DNA of 42,184 nucleotides, taken from an uncultured Opitutia bacterium (GTDB lineage Bacteria > Verrucomicrobiota > Verrucomicrobiia > Opitutales > Opitutaceae). Shown piece by piece: positions 24,096-36,521 of the stretch. The position numbers and the translations under genes are program-made. How positions within the stretch are numbered: position 1 is the stretch's first letter; each line of letters opens with the position of its first letter. Below the pieces are notes generated by a model, which saw only the letters and a list, made by a program, of their open reading frames with translations, ran no database searches and was not told where the DNA came from. Location of the stretch: contig CAIQKQ010000302.1 in the NCBI GenBank assembly GCA_903872425.1, positions 1-42,184 of the forward strand, read 5' to 3'.

Positions 24096-24122
24096 TTGGG
24101 CGTTAGGGCGAATCTTTATAAT
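24096..24122 (+). promoter_or_regulatory. Candidate sigma-70-type promoter for the antiporter gene
   Basis: A perfect TATAAT lies at 24117-24122 in an AT-rich patch. TTGGGC at 24096 is a -35 candidate with a short 15-base spacer. Transcription from here would give a leader of about 120 bases before the ATG at 24249. Confidence 0.35.
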
Positions 24123-24130
24123 TAATGTCC

Positions 24131-24192
24131 TGAGGTAGTGACCGTCCAGCGCCCTGGACGTTGTGAGTATTGACCGAATTACCGTCCTCACA
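24131..24192 (+). ncRNA. Candidate structured 5' leader of the sodium/proton antiporter gene
   Basis: CGTCCAG and CTGGACG form a perfect 7-bp stem with a four-base loop (24143-24160). TGTGAG (24162) pairs with CTCACA (24187). Alternatively TGAGG (24131) pairs with CCTCA (24186) around the whole element. The competing pairings are what one would expect of a regulatory leader. Ion-responsive RNAs (nhaA-I, DUF1646) precede antiporter genes in related bacteria, but I cannot match their consensus by eye. Confidence 0.35.
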
Positions 24193-24248
24193 CGCAAAAA
24201 TTCCTTGAGATAAGGTCGGACTTGTGGGTTGAGAGGCAAAGTTTTTGC

Positions 24249-25559
24249 ATGGTGACCACCATGCCCGCGTTCGCTAATATCGCCAGTGTCGGTTCCGCCA
24301 GCGCCGAAGTCTCGTTGTGGCTAAGTCTGCCCTTCGGCCTGCTGTTGCTGCTCATCGCCACGATGCCACTCTCGCCGCCGCGAGTGAAACACTTTTGGGA
24401 CAAGTATTACAGTCTGGTCGCGGTCGGCCTGGGCGCGCTCGTGGCGGTGGTTTATTTGACAAAAATCTCCGGCGGAGGTGACGCCGTCGTGGCCACCATC
24501 AAGGACTATTTCTCTTTTATCGCGCTCATCGGCTCGCTGTTTGTCGTGGCGGGCGGCATCCACCTCAAGGTGAAAGGCGAGGCGACGCCACAAGAGAACA
24601 TTGTTTTTCTGATCCTCGGCGCGGTCGTCGCCAATGTCATCGGCACAACGGGCGCGTCCATGGTCCTCATCCGGCCGTGGATAAGGATGAACAAGATCCG
24701 CGCCAGCCCGTATCACGTCGTGTTTTTTATTTTCATCGTGTCGAACGTCGGCGGCGCACTCACACCCATTGGCGATCCGCCGCTGTTTCTCGGCTATCTG
24801 CGGGGCGTGCCGTTTTTTTGGCTGGTGGATCATATCATCTGGCAATGGCTGGTGACGCTCGCGGCCATCCTCGGGGTCTTCTGGGCGTTTGACGCACGCA
24901 GCTTTGCGCGGATGCCACGCCAACTCCAACACGAAGCAGGGCTGACCGACATGTGGCGGTTCGACGGCCTCATCAACGTACCGCTCTTGCTCGTGATCAT
25001 CGGCGCGGTATTTTTGCCGGAGAAATTTTTCTTGCGCGAGGCTATGATGCTCGGCGCGGCGGGAGCGAGCTATTGGCTCACGCCGAAGGCCGTGCACGCG
25101 GAGAACCATTTTTCGTTCGAGCCAATCAAGGAGGTCGCGTGGCTCTTTGCGGGCATTTTTCCCACGATGTTGCCCGCGCTCGGCTATCTCGCGGCACACG
25201 GGCACGAGTTCGACATTAATGGACCGCTAAACTACTACTTCGCGAGTGGTGCGCTCTCGGCAGTGCTCGACAACGCCCCGGCTTACGCGAGTTTCTTCCA
25301 GTTGGCGAAGACAACTGCCGGTGCCGCCGACACAGGCGCGCTGCTCAAGTCCCACCCCCTCTATGTCATCGGCGTGAGCCTCGGCACAGTATTTTTCGGA
25401 GCGATGACCTACATCGGCAACGGACCAAACTTCATCGTCAAATCCATCGCACACGATGCCGGCGTGCACGGCCCGACGTTCTTCGGCTACATTTTCAAGT
25501 ACAGCCTGCCAATCCTGCTGCCCATTCTCGCACTGACGGGTTGGCTATTGTTGCGGTGA
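24249..25559 (+). CDS. Sodium/proton antiporter, NhaD/CitMHS-like
   Basis: A 436-residue membrane protein of the ion transporter superfamily with about 11-12 helices. Motifs include VVANVIGTTGASMVLIRP, IVSNVGGALTPIGDPPLFLG and, near the C-terminus, SAVLDNAPAYASFF and GAMTYIGNGPNFIVKS. The repeated discontinuous-helix signatures NxGGxxTPIGDP and GNGPN are those of NhaD-type antiporters, which exchange cytoplasmic sodium for protons. The ATG at 24249 has GAGAGG upstream at a slightly long distance; an ATG four codons later is possible. The leader shows potential RNA structure. The potassium transporter Kup is convergent downstream, so monovalent cation transport genes are grouped here. Confidence 0.88.
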   Translation: MVTTMPAFANIASVGSASAEVSLWLSLPFGLLLLLIATMPLSPPRVKHFWDKYYSLVAVGLGALVAVVYLTKISGGGDAVVATIKDYFSFIALIGSLFVVAGGIHLKVKGEATPQENIVFLILGAVVANVIGTTGASMVLIRPWIRMNKIRASPYHVVFFIFIVSNVGGALTPIGDPPLFLGYLRGVPFFWLVDHIIWQWLVTLAAILGVFWAFDARSFARMPRQLQHEAGLTDMWRFDGLINVPLLLVIIGAVFLPEKFFLREAMMLGAAGASYWLTPKAVHAENHFSFEPIKEVAWLFAGIFPTMLPALGYLAAHGHEFDINGPLNYYFASGALSAVLDNAPAYASFFQLAKTTAGAADTGALLKSHPLYVIGVSLGTVFFGAMTYIGNGPNFIVKSIAHDAGVHGPTFFGYIFKYSLPILLPILALTGWLLLR

Positions 25560-25594
25560 GCGGTCAAGTCTGGCTACCGCGCTAGGAGTGAATC

Positions 25595-28027
<2,433 letters not shown>

Positions 28028-28158
28028 GCGCCCCCCGCCGGACCGCACTTACCCGGCTAGTTCCGCCGGCGGCCCTCGCGAAGGCCGTCGCCTGCTCGTG
28101 TTGCGCCCCAACGATGAGCCTACTTTTTTTAAGTAATGAATGAAATTGATACCAGCCG

Positions 28159-28174
28159 TGGCATGGGGGCTGCT
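28159..28174 (+). promoter_or_regulatory. Sigma-54-like -24/-12 element at the amtB start
   Basis: TGGCATGGGGGCTGCT matches the sigma-54 consensus TGGCACGN4TTGCA with the GG and GC exactly 12 bases apart and three mismatches elsewhere. Transcription would begin near 28185, only about five bases before the chosen ATG. Either amtB is nearly leaderless from it, or the match is fortuitous. Confidence 0.3.
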
Positions 28175-28189
28175 CATTCTGCGGTCGCC

Positions 28190-29749
28190 ATGAAATCATC
28201 CCTCCTAAAACTCGGCCGCCTCCTTGGCTGCCTTTTCGCCCTCGGTCTTGCCAGCACGCTGGTGAGAGCCGCTGATGCCGCCCCGGCGGCCGCAGCCACA
28301 CCCGCCGCCCCAGCGGCGACCCCGCCCACCCCCAAAGACTCGGAAATCATCCAGTCCGTTGGTGCTTATTTTCAGAACACCGACCCGGCGGCGCCATTTG
28401 CTAGTTACAAAGACAAGGACGGCAACTTCCCCAAGGGCTTCTCGGCTCCGACGCTTGGGGTCGCCGGCCCCGGCCATAACGCGTGGATGATGACGAGCGC
28501 CGCGCTCGTACTCTTCATGACGTTGCCCGGCCTCGCCCTTTTCTACGGCGGTCTTGTCCGCAAGAAAAACGTCCTCTCCGTCCTCGCGCAATGTCTCGGG
28601 TGCGCGGGCCTCGTGACCATCCTCTGGTGGGCCTTCGGCTACAGCTTCGTCTTTGCCGGCGGCGATGGCGCGGGAAAAGTCATCGGCGATTTCGGCAAAT
28701 ATGCTTTCCTCAACGGCGTGGATTCCGCGCCCAATGGTGATTATGGCTACTGGGTCTCCCAGAACGTCTTTTCGATGTATCAGATGATGTTCGCCATCAT
28801 CACCCCCGCGCTGATCATCGGTGCCATTGCCGAGCGCATGAAGTTCTCCGCTATCATGCTCTTCATCGCCCTCTGGATGGTCGTCGTCTATTTCCCGCTC
28901 GCCCACATGGTCTGGGGCATCAATGGGCTTATGAACGGCGTCTGGAACAAGGACGCGGTGATCAAGGCCATCGACTTCGCGGGCGGCACCGTCGTGCACA
29001 TGAGCTCCGGCTGGTCCGCGCTCATCCTCTGTATCATCCTCGGTCCCCGGCTCGGCTTCGGCAAGGAGAAGATGGCTCCGCATAGCATGGTACTCTGTAT
29101 GGTCGGCACCGGCATGCTTTGGGTCGGCTGGTATGGCTTCAACGCCGGCTCAGCCATCGCGGCTGATGGCATCGCGGCCAACGCCTTTATGACCACCACG
29201 CTCGCCACCGCCGTCGCCTGCTTCGCGTGGGGCCTCATCGAGAAGCTCCACCGCGGCCACGCCTCCATCCTTGGCTTCTGCTCGGGTGCTGTCGCCGGCC
29301 TCGTGGTGATCACCCCGGCGTGCGGTTTCGTCAATGCCACCGGAGCCGTCATCATCGGCCTGCTCGCAGCTGTGGTGCCCTACATCTTCGTAACCTTCGT
29401 GAAGGCGAAGTTCGGCTACGACGACGCACTTGACACCTTCGGCGTCCACGCCGTCGGCGGCACCATGGGCGCGCTTGCGACCGGCTTCCTTGCCACCAGC
29501 ACCGTCAACAGCAACCTCACCGACGGCAATGCTGCCGCAAAGGCCAACGGCCTCGCCAAGCTCGTGGCCGACGGCGGCCTCTGGATGGAGCAGGTCAAGG
29601 CCATCGGCGTCACCTTGGTGCTGGCCGTAGTCGGCACCATTGTCATCGCCTTCATCGTCAAGGCCACCATCGGCCTCCGGCCCACTGAGGAAGTCGAGCG
29701 TCAAGGCCTCGACATCAACGAACACGGCGAAGAGGGTTATGTCCTCTGA
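28190..29749 (+). CDS. amtB: Ammonium transporter AmtB
   Basis: Trimeric inner-membrane ammonium channel, 519 residues. A signal peptide (MKSSLLKLGRLLGCLFALGL, cleavage near ADAAP) is followed by an Ala/Pro linker and a polar periplasmic extension to about residue 95, longer than in E. coli AmtB. Eleven helices follow from AWMMTSAALVLFM. Pore residues are visible: the first pore His in FAGGTVVHMSSGW and the second in DTFGVHAVGGTMGAL. The signal-peptide ATG at 28190 is preferred over ATG codons at 28136 and 28163. The gene is flanked by two P-II genes, the second 26 bases after its stop. Confidence 0.95.
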   Translation: MKSSLLKLGRLLGCLFALGLASTLVRAADAAPAAAATPAAPAATPPTPKDSEIIQSVGAYFQNTDPAAPFASYKDKDGNFPKGFSAPTLGVAGPGHNAWMMTSAALVLFMTLPGLALFYGGLVRKKNVLSVLAQCLGCAGLVTILWWAFGYSFVFAGGDGAGKVIGDFGKYAFLNGVDSAPNGDYGYWVSQNVFSMYQMMFAIITPALIIGAIAERMKFSAIMLFIALWMVVVYFPLAHMVWGINGLMNGVWNKDAVIKAIDFAGGTVVHMSSGWSALILCIILGPRLGFGKEKMAPHSMVLCMVGTGMLWVGWYGFNAGSAIAADGIAANAFMTTTLATAVACFAWGLIEKLHRGHASILGFCSGAVAGLVVITPACGFVNATGAVIIGLLAAVVPYIFVTFVKAKFGYDDALDTFGVHAVGGTMGALATGFLATSTVNSNLTDGNAAAKANGLAKLVADGGLWMEQVKAIGVTLVLAVVGTIVIAFIVKATIGLRPTEEVERQGLDINEHGEEGYVL

Positions 29750-29763
29750 GTCTCAACCCTTAA

Positions 29764-30114
<351 letters not shown>

Positions 30115-30157
30115 TTCGCAGACCTCGACTACCTCGCATTAAGGCGAGAAAAAACTC

Positions 30158-30190
30158 AGGCCGGCCCCCGCAACGGGGCCGGCCTTTCTC
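30158..30190 (+). terminator. Intrinsic terminator of the amtB-glnK module
   Basis: AGGCCGGCCCC pairs perfectly with GGGGCCGGCCT around a six-base loop (CGCAAC), followed by TTCTCTT. It begins 43 bases after the second P-II stop. Confidence 0.9.
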
Positions 30191-30375
30191 TTGGCTAAAT
30201 TCGACAGAAAACCATGAATATCTGAATTCATTCCGGATTGCTTGGTTACCCCATTTACCCGTCTTTAAATGAGCTGTAACGTCGCGTTTTTCCCTTAGAA
30301 CGCGACCAAGGTTTCCGTTCAAAAAAGCCGCTGTCCCTCCACCGTTTTTTTTGCTTGGCTGCCGATTGCCGCTCC

Positions 30376-31056
30376 ATGCTCGCCTCCGATTTCTTTACCC
30401 TGCCGCCCTCCCTCGCCGTATTCGCGCCGCATTTCCGCGCCAATGTCGCGCCGTGGGAATGGCTGCGCGAAATCGCCCCTGCCCTCGCCGCACAATCCTT
30501 CGCTGAACCACTGCCGTCGCGCCCGTCAGGAGTGCATATCACCGGACCCGTTTTTCTTCACCCCAGTGTCCGCTTACCGCATACCGCGACCATCATCGGC
30601 CCCGCGTGGATCGGCGAGGGCACGGAAATCCGGCCCGGCGCGTTCATCCGCGGCCACACCATCACCGGCGCGCGCTGCGTGCTGGGCAACTCCTGCGAGT
30701 TCAAAAACTGCCTGCTCCTCGACGGCGCGCAGGTGCCACACTTCAGTTATGTCGGCGACTCAATTCTCGGCAATGGCGCGCATCTCGGTGCCGGCGCAAT
30801 TCTCTCCAACCTCCGCCTCGATCGACAGATCGTCACGGTTCGCATACCTGAGGGTACCGTGGACACCGGCCTGAAAAAGTTCGGGGCCATCCTCGGCGAC
30901 CATGCCGAAGTCGGCTGTAATGCTGTCCTCAACCCCGGCACGCTACTCGGCCAACGTGCGCTGGTCATGCCCACGATCTCCTTCAGCGGCTACCTCCCGC
31001 CCAATACCATCGCCAAAACCCGCCAGACTGTGACGTTCCTCCCCCGCCGCGACTGA
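30376..31056 (+). CDS. Left-handed beta-helix protein, GlmU C-terminal-like
   Basis: A 226-residue protein. An N-terminal helical segment (about 1-50, FTLPPSLAVF to FAEP) precedes hexapeptide repeats that build a left-handed parallel beta-helix: HPSVRLPHTATIIGPAWIG, GTEIRPGAFIRG and GARCVLGNSCEFKNC are successive turns. Later parts read GAHLGAGAILSN and GDHAEVGCNAVLNPGT, as in the acetyltransferase half of GlmU and sugar-nucleotide pyrophosphorylase relatives. No N-terminal nucleotidyltransferase domain is present, so it is a stand-alone beta-helix. The substrate is unknown; a sugar-nucleotide or acyl-transfer role is plausible. The ATG at 30376 lies 20 bases after an in-frame TTG. It may share a transcript with trpS, 131 bases downstream. 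Confidence 0.8.
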   Translation: MLASDFFTLPPSLAVFAPHFRANVAPWEWLREIAPALAAQSFAEPLPSRPSGVHITGPVFLHPSVRLPHTATIIGPAWIGEGTEIRPGAFIRGHTITGARCVLGNSCEFKNCLLLDGAQVPHFSYVGDSILGNGAHLGAGAILSNLRLDRQIVTVRIPEGTVDTGLKKFGAILGDHAEVGCNAVLNPGTLLGQRALVMPTISFSGYLPPNTIAKTRQTVTFLPRRD

Positions 31057-31187
31057 ACACGTTTTCCTGCTCTTAATCATTCTCGATCCGTTAAAGAGGT
31101 GAGAATAGAACAAGTAAGTGAACGAGAACGATTCCGCATCTGCGGGCAGCAATCCAAAATCAAGCATCCAAAATCGACCTTCCACTC

Positions 31188-32153
31188 ATGCGCCTCCTCA
31201 CTGGCATCAAGCCCACCGGCATCCCGCATCTCGGCAATTATTTCGGCGCAATCCGCCCCGCCCTTGACCTCCAACACCAGGGCGACGCGTTTTACTTTAT
31301 TGCCGACTATCACTCGATGACCTCGCTGTTCGACGCGGCCCAGCGGCGCGAGTTCACGCGCGGCGTCGCCCTCGACTGGCTCGCCTGCGGGCTCGACCCC
31401 GTGCGCACCGTACTCTTCCGACAATCCGACGTGCCAGAGGTAGCCGAGCTGATGTGGATCCTTGGGACGATGGCCCCGATGGGCCTGCTCGAGCGGGCCC
31501 ACGCGTATAAGGATTCCCTCGCCAAAGGCCGCGCACCCAGCTTCGGCCTCTTTTCCTACCCCGTGCTCATGGCCGCCGACATCCTGCTCTACGACTCCAA
31601 CGTCGTCCCTGTTGGTCGCGACCAGAAACAGCACGTCGAGATCACCCGCGACCTCGCGATCAAGTTTAACCTCACCTATGGCGAGACCTTCGTCGTGCCC
31701 GAGCCGAAAATCCGCGACGAAAGCGCTGTCGTCCCCGGACTCGACGGCCAGAAAATGAGCAAGAGCCATGGCAATACCATCGAGCTCTTCGGCGACGAAA
31801 AAGCCCTCCGCAAAAAAATAATGGGGCTCGTGATGGACAGCCGCACCCCCGCCGAGCCCAAGCCTGACGCGGAGCAAAACCTCGCCATCCAACTCCTGAA
31901 ACTCGTCGCCCCCGCCGCCGTCGCGCTCGATTTTGAAAATCGCCTCCGCGCCGGCGGCCTCGGTTACGGCGACCTTAAGAAGGCGTTATTTGAGCACTAT
32001 TGGAACTGCTTCGCCGCCGCCCGTGCCCGTCGCGCCGAGCTGGTGACCAACCGCGATTACGTCGAGCAAGTCTTGCGCGACGGCGCACAGCGCGCCCGCG
32101 CCACTGCGAGTCAAGTTCTCGCCCGCGCCCGCAAAGCTTGTGGGCTGGCGTAA
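31188..32153 (+). CDS. trpS: Tryptophan--tRNA ligase
   Basis: Class I aminoacyl-tRNA synthetase charging tRNA-Trp, 321 residues, the normal bacterial size. The HIGH-equivalent reads PTGIPHLGNYFGAI and the KMSKS loop GQKMSKSHGNT. GRDQKQHVEITRDLA, a hallmark of TrpS for binding Trp and ATP, is intact. The ATG at 31188 yields the standard MRLLTGIKPTG start. Downstream, the minus-strand genes at 32199-33071 converge on it. Confidence 0.97.
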   Translation: MRLLTGIKPTGIPHLGNYFGAIRPALDLQHQGDAFYFIADYHSMTSLFDAAQRREFTRGVALDWLACGLDPVRTVLFRQSDVPEVAELMWILGTMAPMGLLERAHAYKDSLAKGRAPSFGLFSYPVLMAADILLYDSNVVPVGRDQKQHVEITRDLAIKFNLTYGETFVVPEPKIRDESAVVPGLDGQKMSKSHGNTIELFGDEKALRKKIMGLVMDSRTPAEPKPDAEQNLAIQLLKLVAPAAVALDFENRLRAGGLGYGDLKKALFEHYWNCFAAARARRAELVTNRDYVEQVLRDGAQRARATASQVLARARKACGLA

Positions 32154-32198
32154 CAAGTAAAGTCTTCGCCGTCTCAGCCGTCTTAGCCGTGGCGGATT

Positions 32199-32714
32199 TT
32201 AGCCACGCGCACACGGAAGCGATGAGATTAAATCTACGAAATCACCCAGTGTGCCGGACGGCGCAATCCGCTCCAAATCGGCATCTGAAACGGTGACGCC
32301 AAATGTTTTTTCGATCTGCTCGATCGCGGACTCGGCATCAAGGGCGTCCTGATGCGCCCAGAAAACAAAACGAAAAAGATCGTCCGGAAGAAAGTGATCA
32401 TTCGGCCAACCAAAATGCTCGGCGAGCAAGGGCCGGAGAAGCTGGCCTAGTTTCTGTTTCTGGCCGCCCAAGCCCCACCATGCTGCCGTGTCCGGGCGTG
32501 CGCGCAACTGGCGCTCAATGTCATTAACCATCGGCCGGATCCTATCCTCATACAGCGCATGACCAAACGCCCACCCCAGAACGGGAATCCACACACAAAT
32601 GCGCTCTGCCCTCGATGGCTTGGTCACGAGGAGCGCATCACATACCAATGGCGTCGGAGTCACGCAGCCAGATAACCGGCCCCGAACTGATGCGACAAGT
32701 GGATTTCCCCTCAA
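32199..32714 (-). CDS. Hypothetical protein, basic N-terminus and helical C-terminus
   Basis: A protein of up to 171 residues that matches no family I know. It includes a hydrophobic stretch ICVWIPVLGWAFGHAL that may be a membrane or core segment, then WWGLGGQKQKLGQLLRPLLAEHFG, and a C-terminal helical part with DAESAIEQIEKTFGVTVSDADLERI that loosely recalls acyl-carrier-like helices. The only start for the full frame is TTG at 32714, six bases after the DUF1801 stop and with GGTGAGG just upstream; a GTG at about residue 31 is an alternative. The tight spacing implies an operon with the DUF1801 gene. Confidence 0.6.
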   Translation of the reverse strand: MRGNPLVASVRGRLSGCVTPTPLVCDALLVTKPSRAERICVWIPVLGWAFGHALYEDRIRPMVNDIERQLRARPDTAAWWGLGGQKQKLGQLLRPLLAEHFGWPNDHFLPDDLFRFVFWAHQDALDAESAIEQIEKTFGVTVSDADLERIAPSGTLGDFVDLISSLPCARG

Positions 32715-32720
32715 TCAGCC

Positions 32721-33071
32721 TCACCCCACCCGTGCCAGCCTCACGGCGGCGCGAATGATTTTCACCGCCACGGGGAGTGGCAGGTCAGCCGGACGCCGGA
32801 AGCGGATACAACCCTTACCGCAGTCGATGCGGCCGAGTGCCGCGCGGTGCGGCGAGAGAGCTTCAGGGTTTGTGTATAGGCAGAGATAATGCTTCTGCCG
32901 ATTAAACCCTCCCACCAACTCCGTGCCGATGTGGTAGCAGGGCATCCCATAACGCATGGTCTCCGAGACGCCCGCCTTCCGAAACTCGGCCCGCAGCCGG
33001 GAAAAAACCGCGCGCTCCTCCGCTGGCTGCCCAACGAGAAAAGCGTCCACGTCAGGGGCCTTCGAGACCAT
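32721..33071 (-). CDS. DUF1801-domain protein
   Basis: A 116-residue protein of the DUF1801 / YdhG-like family, small alpha-beta proteins related to the frataxin-like iron chaperone Fra and of mostly unknown role. Visible features are the start VDAFLVGQPAEERAVFSRLR, then ETMRYGMPCYHIG and YLCLYTNPEAL, followed by GKGCIRFRRPADLP; the MxxGMPxY and GKGCIRF patterns are typical. The ATG at 33071 sits 28 bases after the TypA stop region on the same strand, so it may be read through from typA, and the next gene begins six bases after its stop. Confidence 0.85.
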   Translation of the reverse strand: MVSKAPDVDAFLVGQPAEERAVFSRLRAEFRKAGVSETMRYGMPCYHIGTELVGGFNRQKHYLCLYTNPEALSPHRAALGRIDCGKGCIRFRRPADLPLPVAVKIIRAAVRLARVG

Positions 33072-33099
33072 GGAAAATCCCTACCATCTCACCGAACGC

Positions 33100-34917
<1,818 letters not shown>

Positions 34918-35069
34918 GGCGATAGGCGTGTCTAGCGGTTGGAAAAAGGTTCAACGTGCCGACCGCGCGCGACGAAGGCAAGGCGGAAGACGCATCGAAC
35001 CAGGGGTAACTGCGGAGGGGCTTTCCCGCGCGAGGGGTGCACCCCACATCCACGTCATATGGGCAGAGT

Positions 35070-36350
35070 TTACTCAAACACCTTGTCGCGTGGGTCTACA
35101 AAGAGCCAGCAAGCCGCGCCGAGTGCGAAGAGAACGCCCAAGCCGAAGATGGGGGTATTCCATTCACCCGTTCGGGCCAGAAGCCAGGTCGCCAGTGGGG
35201 GACCTCCGATAGCGCCGATTTGGCTAACGGTATTCATCGCGGCACTCACGACACCGACATGCGCCCCGCCGATGTCTTGGCAGGTGGACCAAGTCGCCCC
35301 GAGTGTGAACATCGTTGCGGTTGTGCCGAGCGCGATGAGCCAGATCGCGGCCTCGCGCTGCGGTACCAACGTGGCGGCCAGCATCGCCAGCGAGGCGACT
35401 AAGTTGCCCAACCCGGCGACCCCGGCGCGGCCCCAGCGCAGCCCGAAACGCCGCGTGGCCCAGTCGGTGACGGCACCCCCGCTGAGGTCGCCAGCGATGG
35501 CCATCAACAAGGGCAAGCCGGCGTAAAAGCCGAGTTCGGCCTTTTTGAAGCCGTGCTTTTCCTCCAGGTAGGTTGGCAGCCACGTGATGCAGAAATAGAA
35601 CGCCGTGCTGTTGGGGATGTAGCTGAGGCAGAGCGGGAGTGTGTTGCGATGCGCGAGAAGCCTCCGCCAATAGGACCAGCCCTCGTGCGACGAGGGGGAA
35701 GTTATCCGGCCGTAAGCGATGAGCTCGCGCTCAGCGGCGTTGATCGCCGGGTGCCCGGCGGGCGTGTCATAAAACCAGCGACGCCATGCTAACACCCAAA
35801 CGAGACCAACCGCACCAAAAACGAGAAACACCCCACGCCAACCCACGTGTAAACTTAGTTCATACGCAATCAGCGGCGCAAAACCGCCCGCCAGATGCGC
35901 CCCCGCGAAAGCGATGCTCTGCACCCTCCCACGCTGTCGCAGTGGGATCCAAATGGAGAACGTCCGCGCCACACATGGCCATGCGCCAGCCTCGCCCACC
36001 CCGAACAGGAACCGCACCGTGAGCATGGTGACGTAGTTGACCGCGCCGGCCGTCAGCGCTGTGAGCGCGGACCACCACAGCACAATGCGCGTGAGCACGC
36101 TACGGGTACCGACCCGGTCGGCCCACCAGGCCGTCGGCACCTCGAAGAAAGCATAGGCCAGCGAGAACGAGCTGAATACCCAGCTCATCTGTTCCTTGCT
36201 CAGCGACAAGTCGCGCTGGATATCGGGCGCGAGCTTGGAAATACATGCGCGGTCGAGATACGTCACCATCGCGAGCGCAATCGCCAGCCCAACTACGCCA
36301 TAACGGACGCGCGTAGGTCTGCCGATGGCTGGACGGGGTGAGTCAGGCAT
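35070..36350 (-). CDS. MFS transporter, anion:cation symporter-like
   Basis: A 426-residue major facilitator with twelve predicted helices. It starts with a polar tail and then YGVVGLAIALAMVTYLDRACIS, the YLDR motif of the ACS group (glucarate, galactonate and hexuronate transporters). WVFSSFSLAYAFFEVPTAWWADRVGTR covers the loop 2-3 signature, and VRFLFGVGEAGAWPCVARTFSIWIP is the strong ACS helix-4/5 signature. The substrate is probably a sugar acid or organic anion, but the neighbours give no pathway. It stands alone between typA and the spermidine-synthase-like genes. Confidence 0.85.
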   Translation of the reverse strand: MPDSPRPAIGRPTRVRYGVVGLAIALAMVTYLDRACISKLAPDIQRDLSLSKEQMSWVFSSFSLAYAFFEVPTAWWADRVGTRSVLTRIVLWWSALTALTAGAVNYVTMLTVRFLFGVGEAGAWPCVARTFSIWIPLRQRGRVQSIAFAGAHLAGGFAPLIAYELSLHVGWRGVFLVFGAVGLVWVLAWRRWFYDTPAGHPAINAAERELIAYGRITSPSSHEGWSYWRRLLAHRNTLPLCLSYIPNSTAFYFCITWLPTYLEEKHGFKKAELGFYAGLPLLMAIAGDLSGGAVTDWATRRFGLRWGRAGVAGLGNLVASLAMLAATLVPQREAAIWLIALGTTATMFTLGATWSTCQDIGGAHVGVVSAAMNTVSQIGAIGGPPLATWLLARTGEWNTPIFGLGVLFALGAACWLFVDPRDKVFE

Positions 36351-36521
36351 ACGGCAGAGGGATGTCAGTCAGATTTTGGCGGAGCGTAAAACAGGAAACC
36401 AAGGAGGCATAAATCAAACGTAAGGTTTCCCTAGGGATGGGCCGCATGTCTGATCATGCACAGTGGGGGCAGCGATTCCTTGCTACCAGATTTCCTGCTC
36501 CTTATCCCTGAGTCACAAGCC

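Larger units (their letters stand above)
23878..24248. other. 371-base divergent gap holding the antiporter leader
   Basis: It contains a possible 41-codon plus-strand frame at 23914-24039 (basic/acidic, no known family), then an AT-rich promoter-like site near 24117 and a structured stretch at 24131-24192. No larger gene is visible. Confidence 0.4.
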
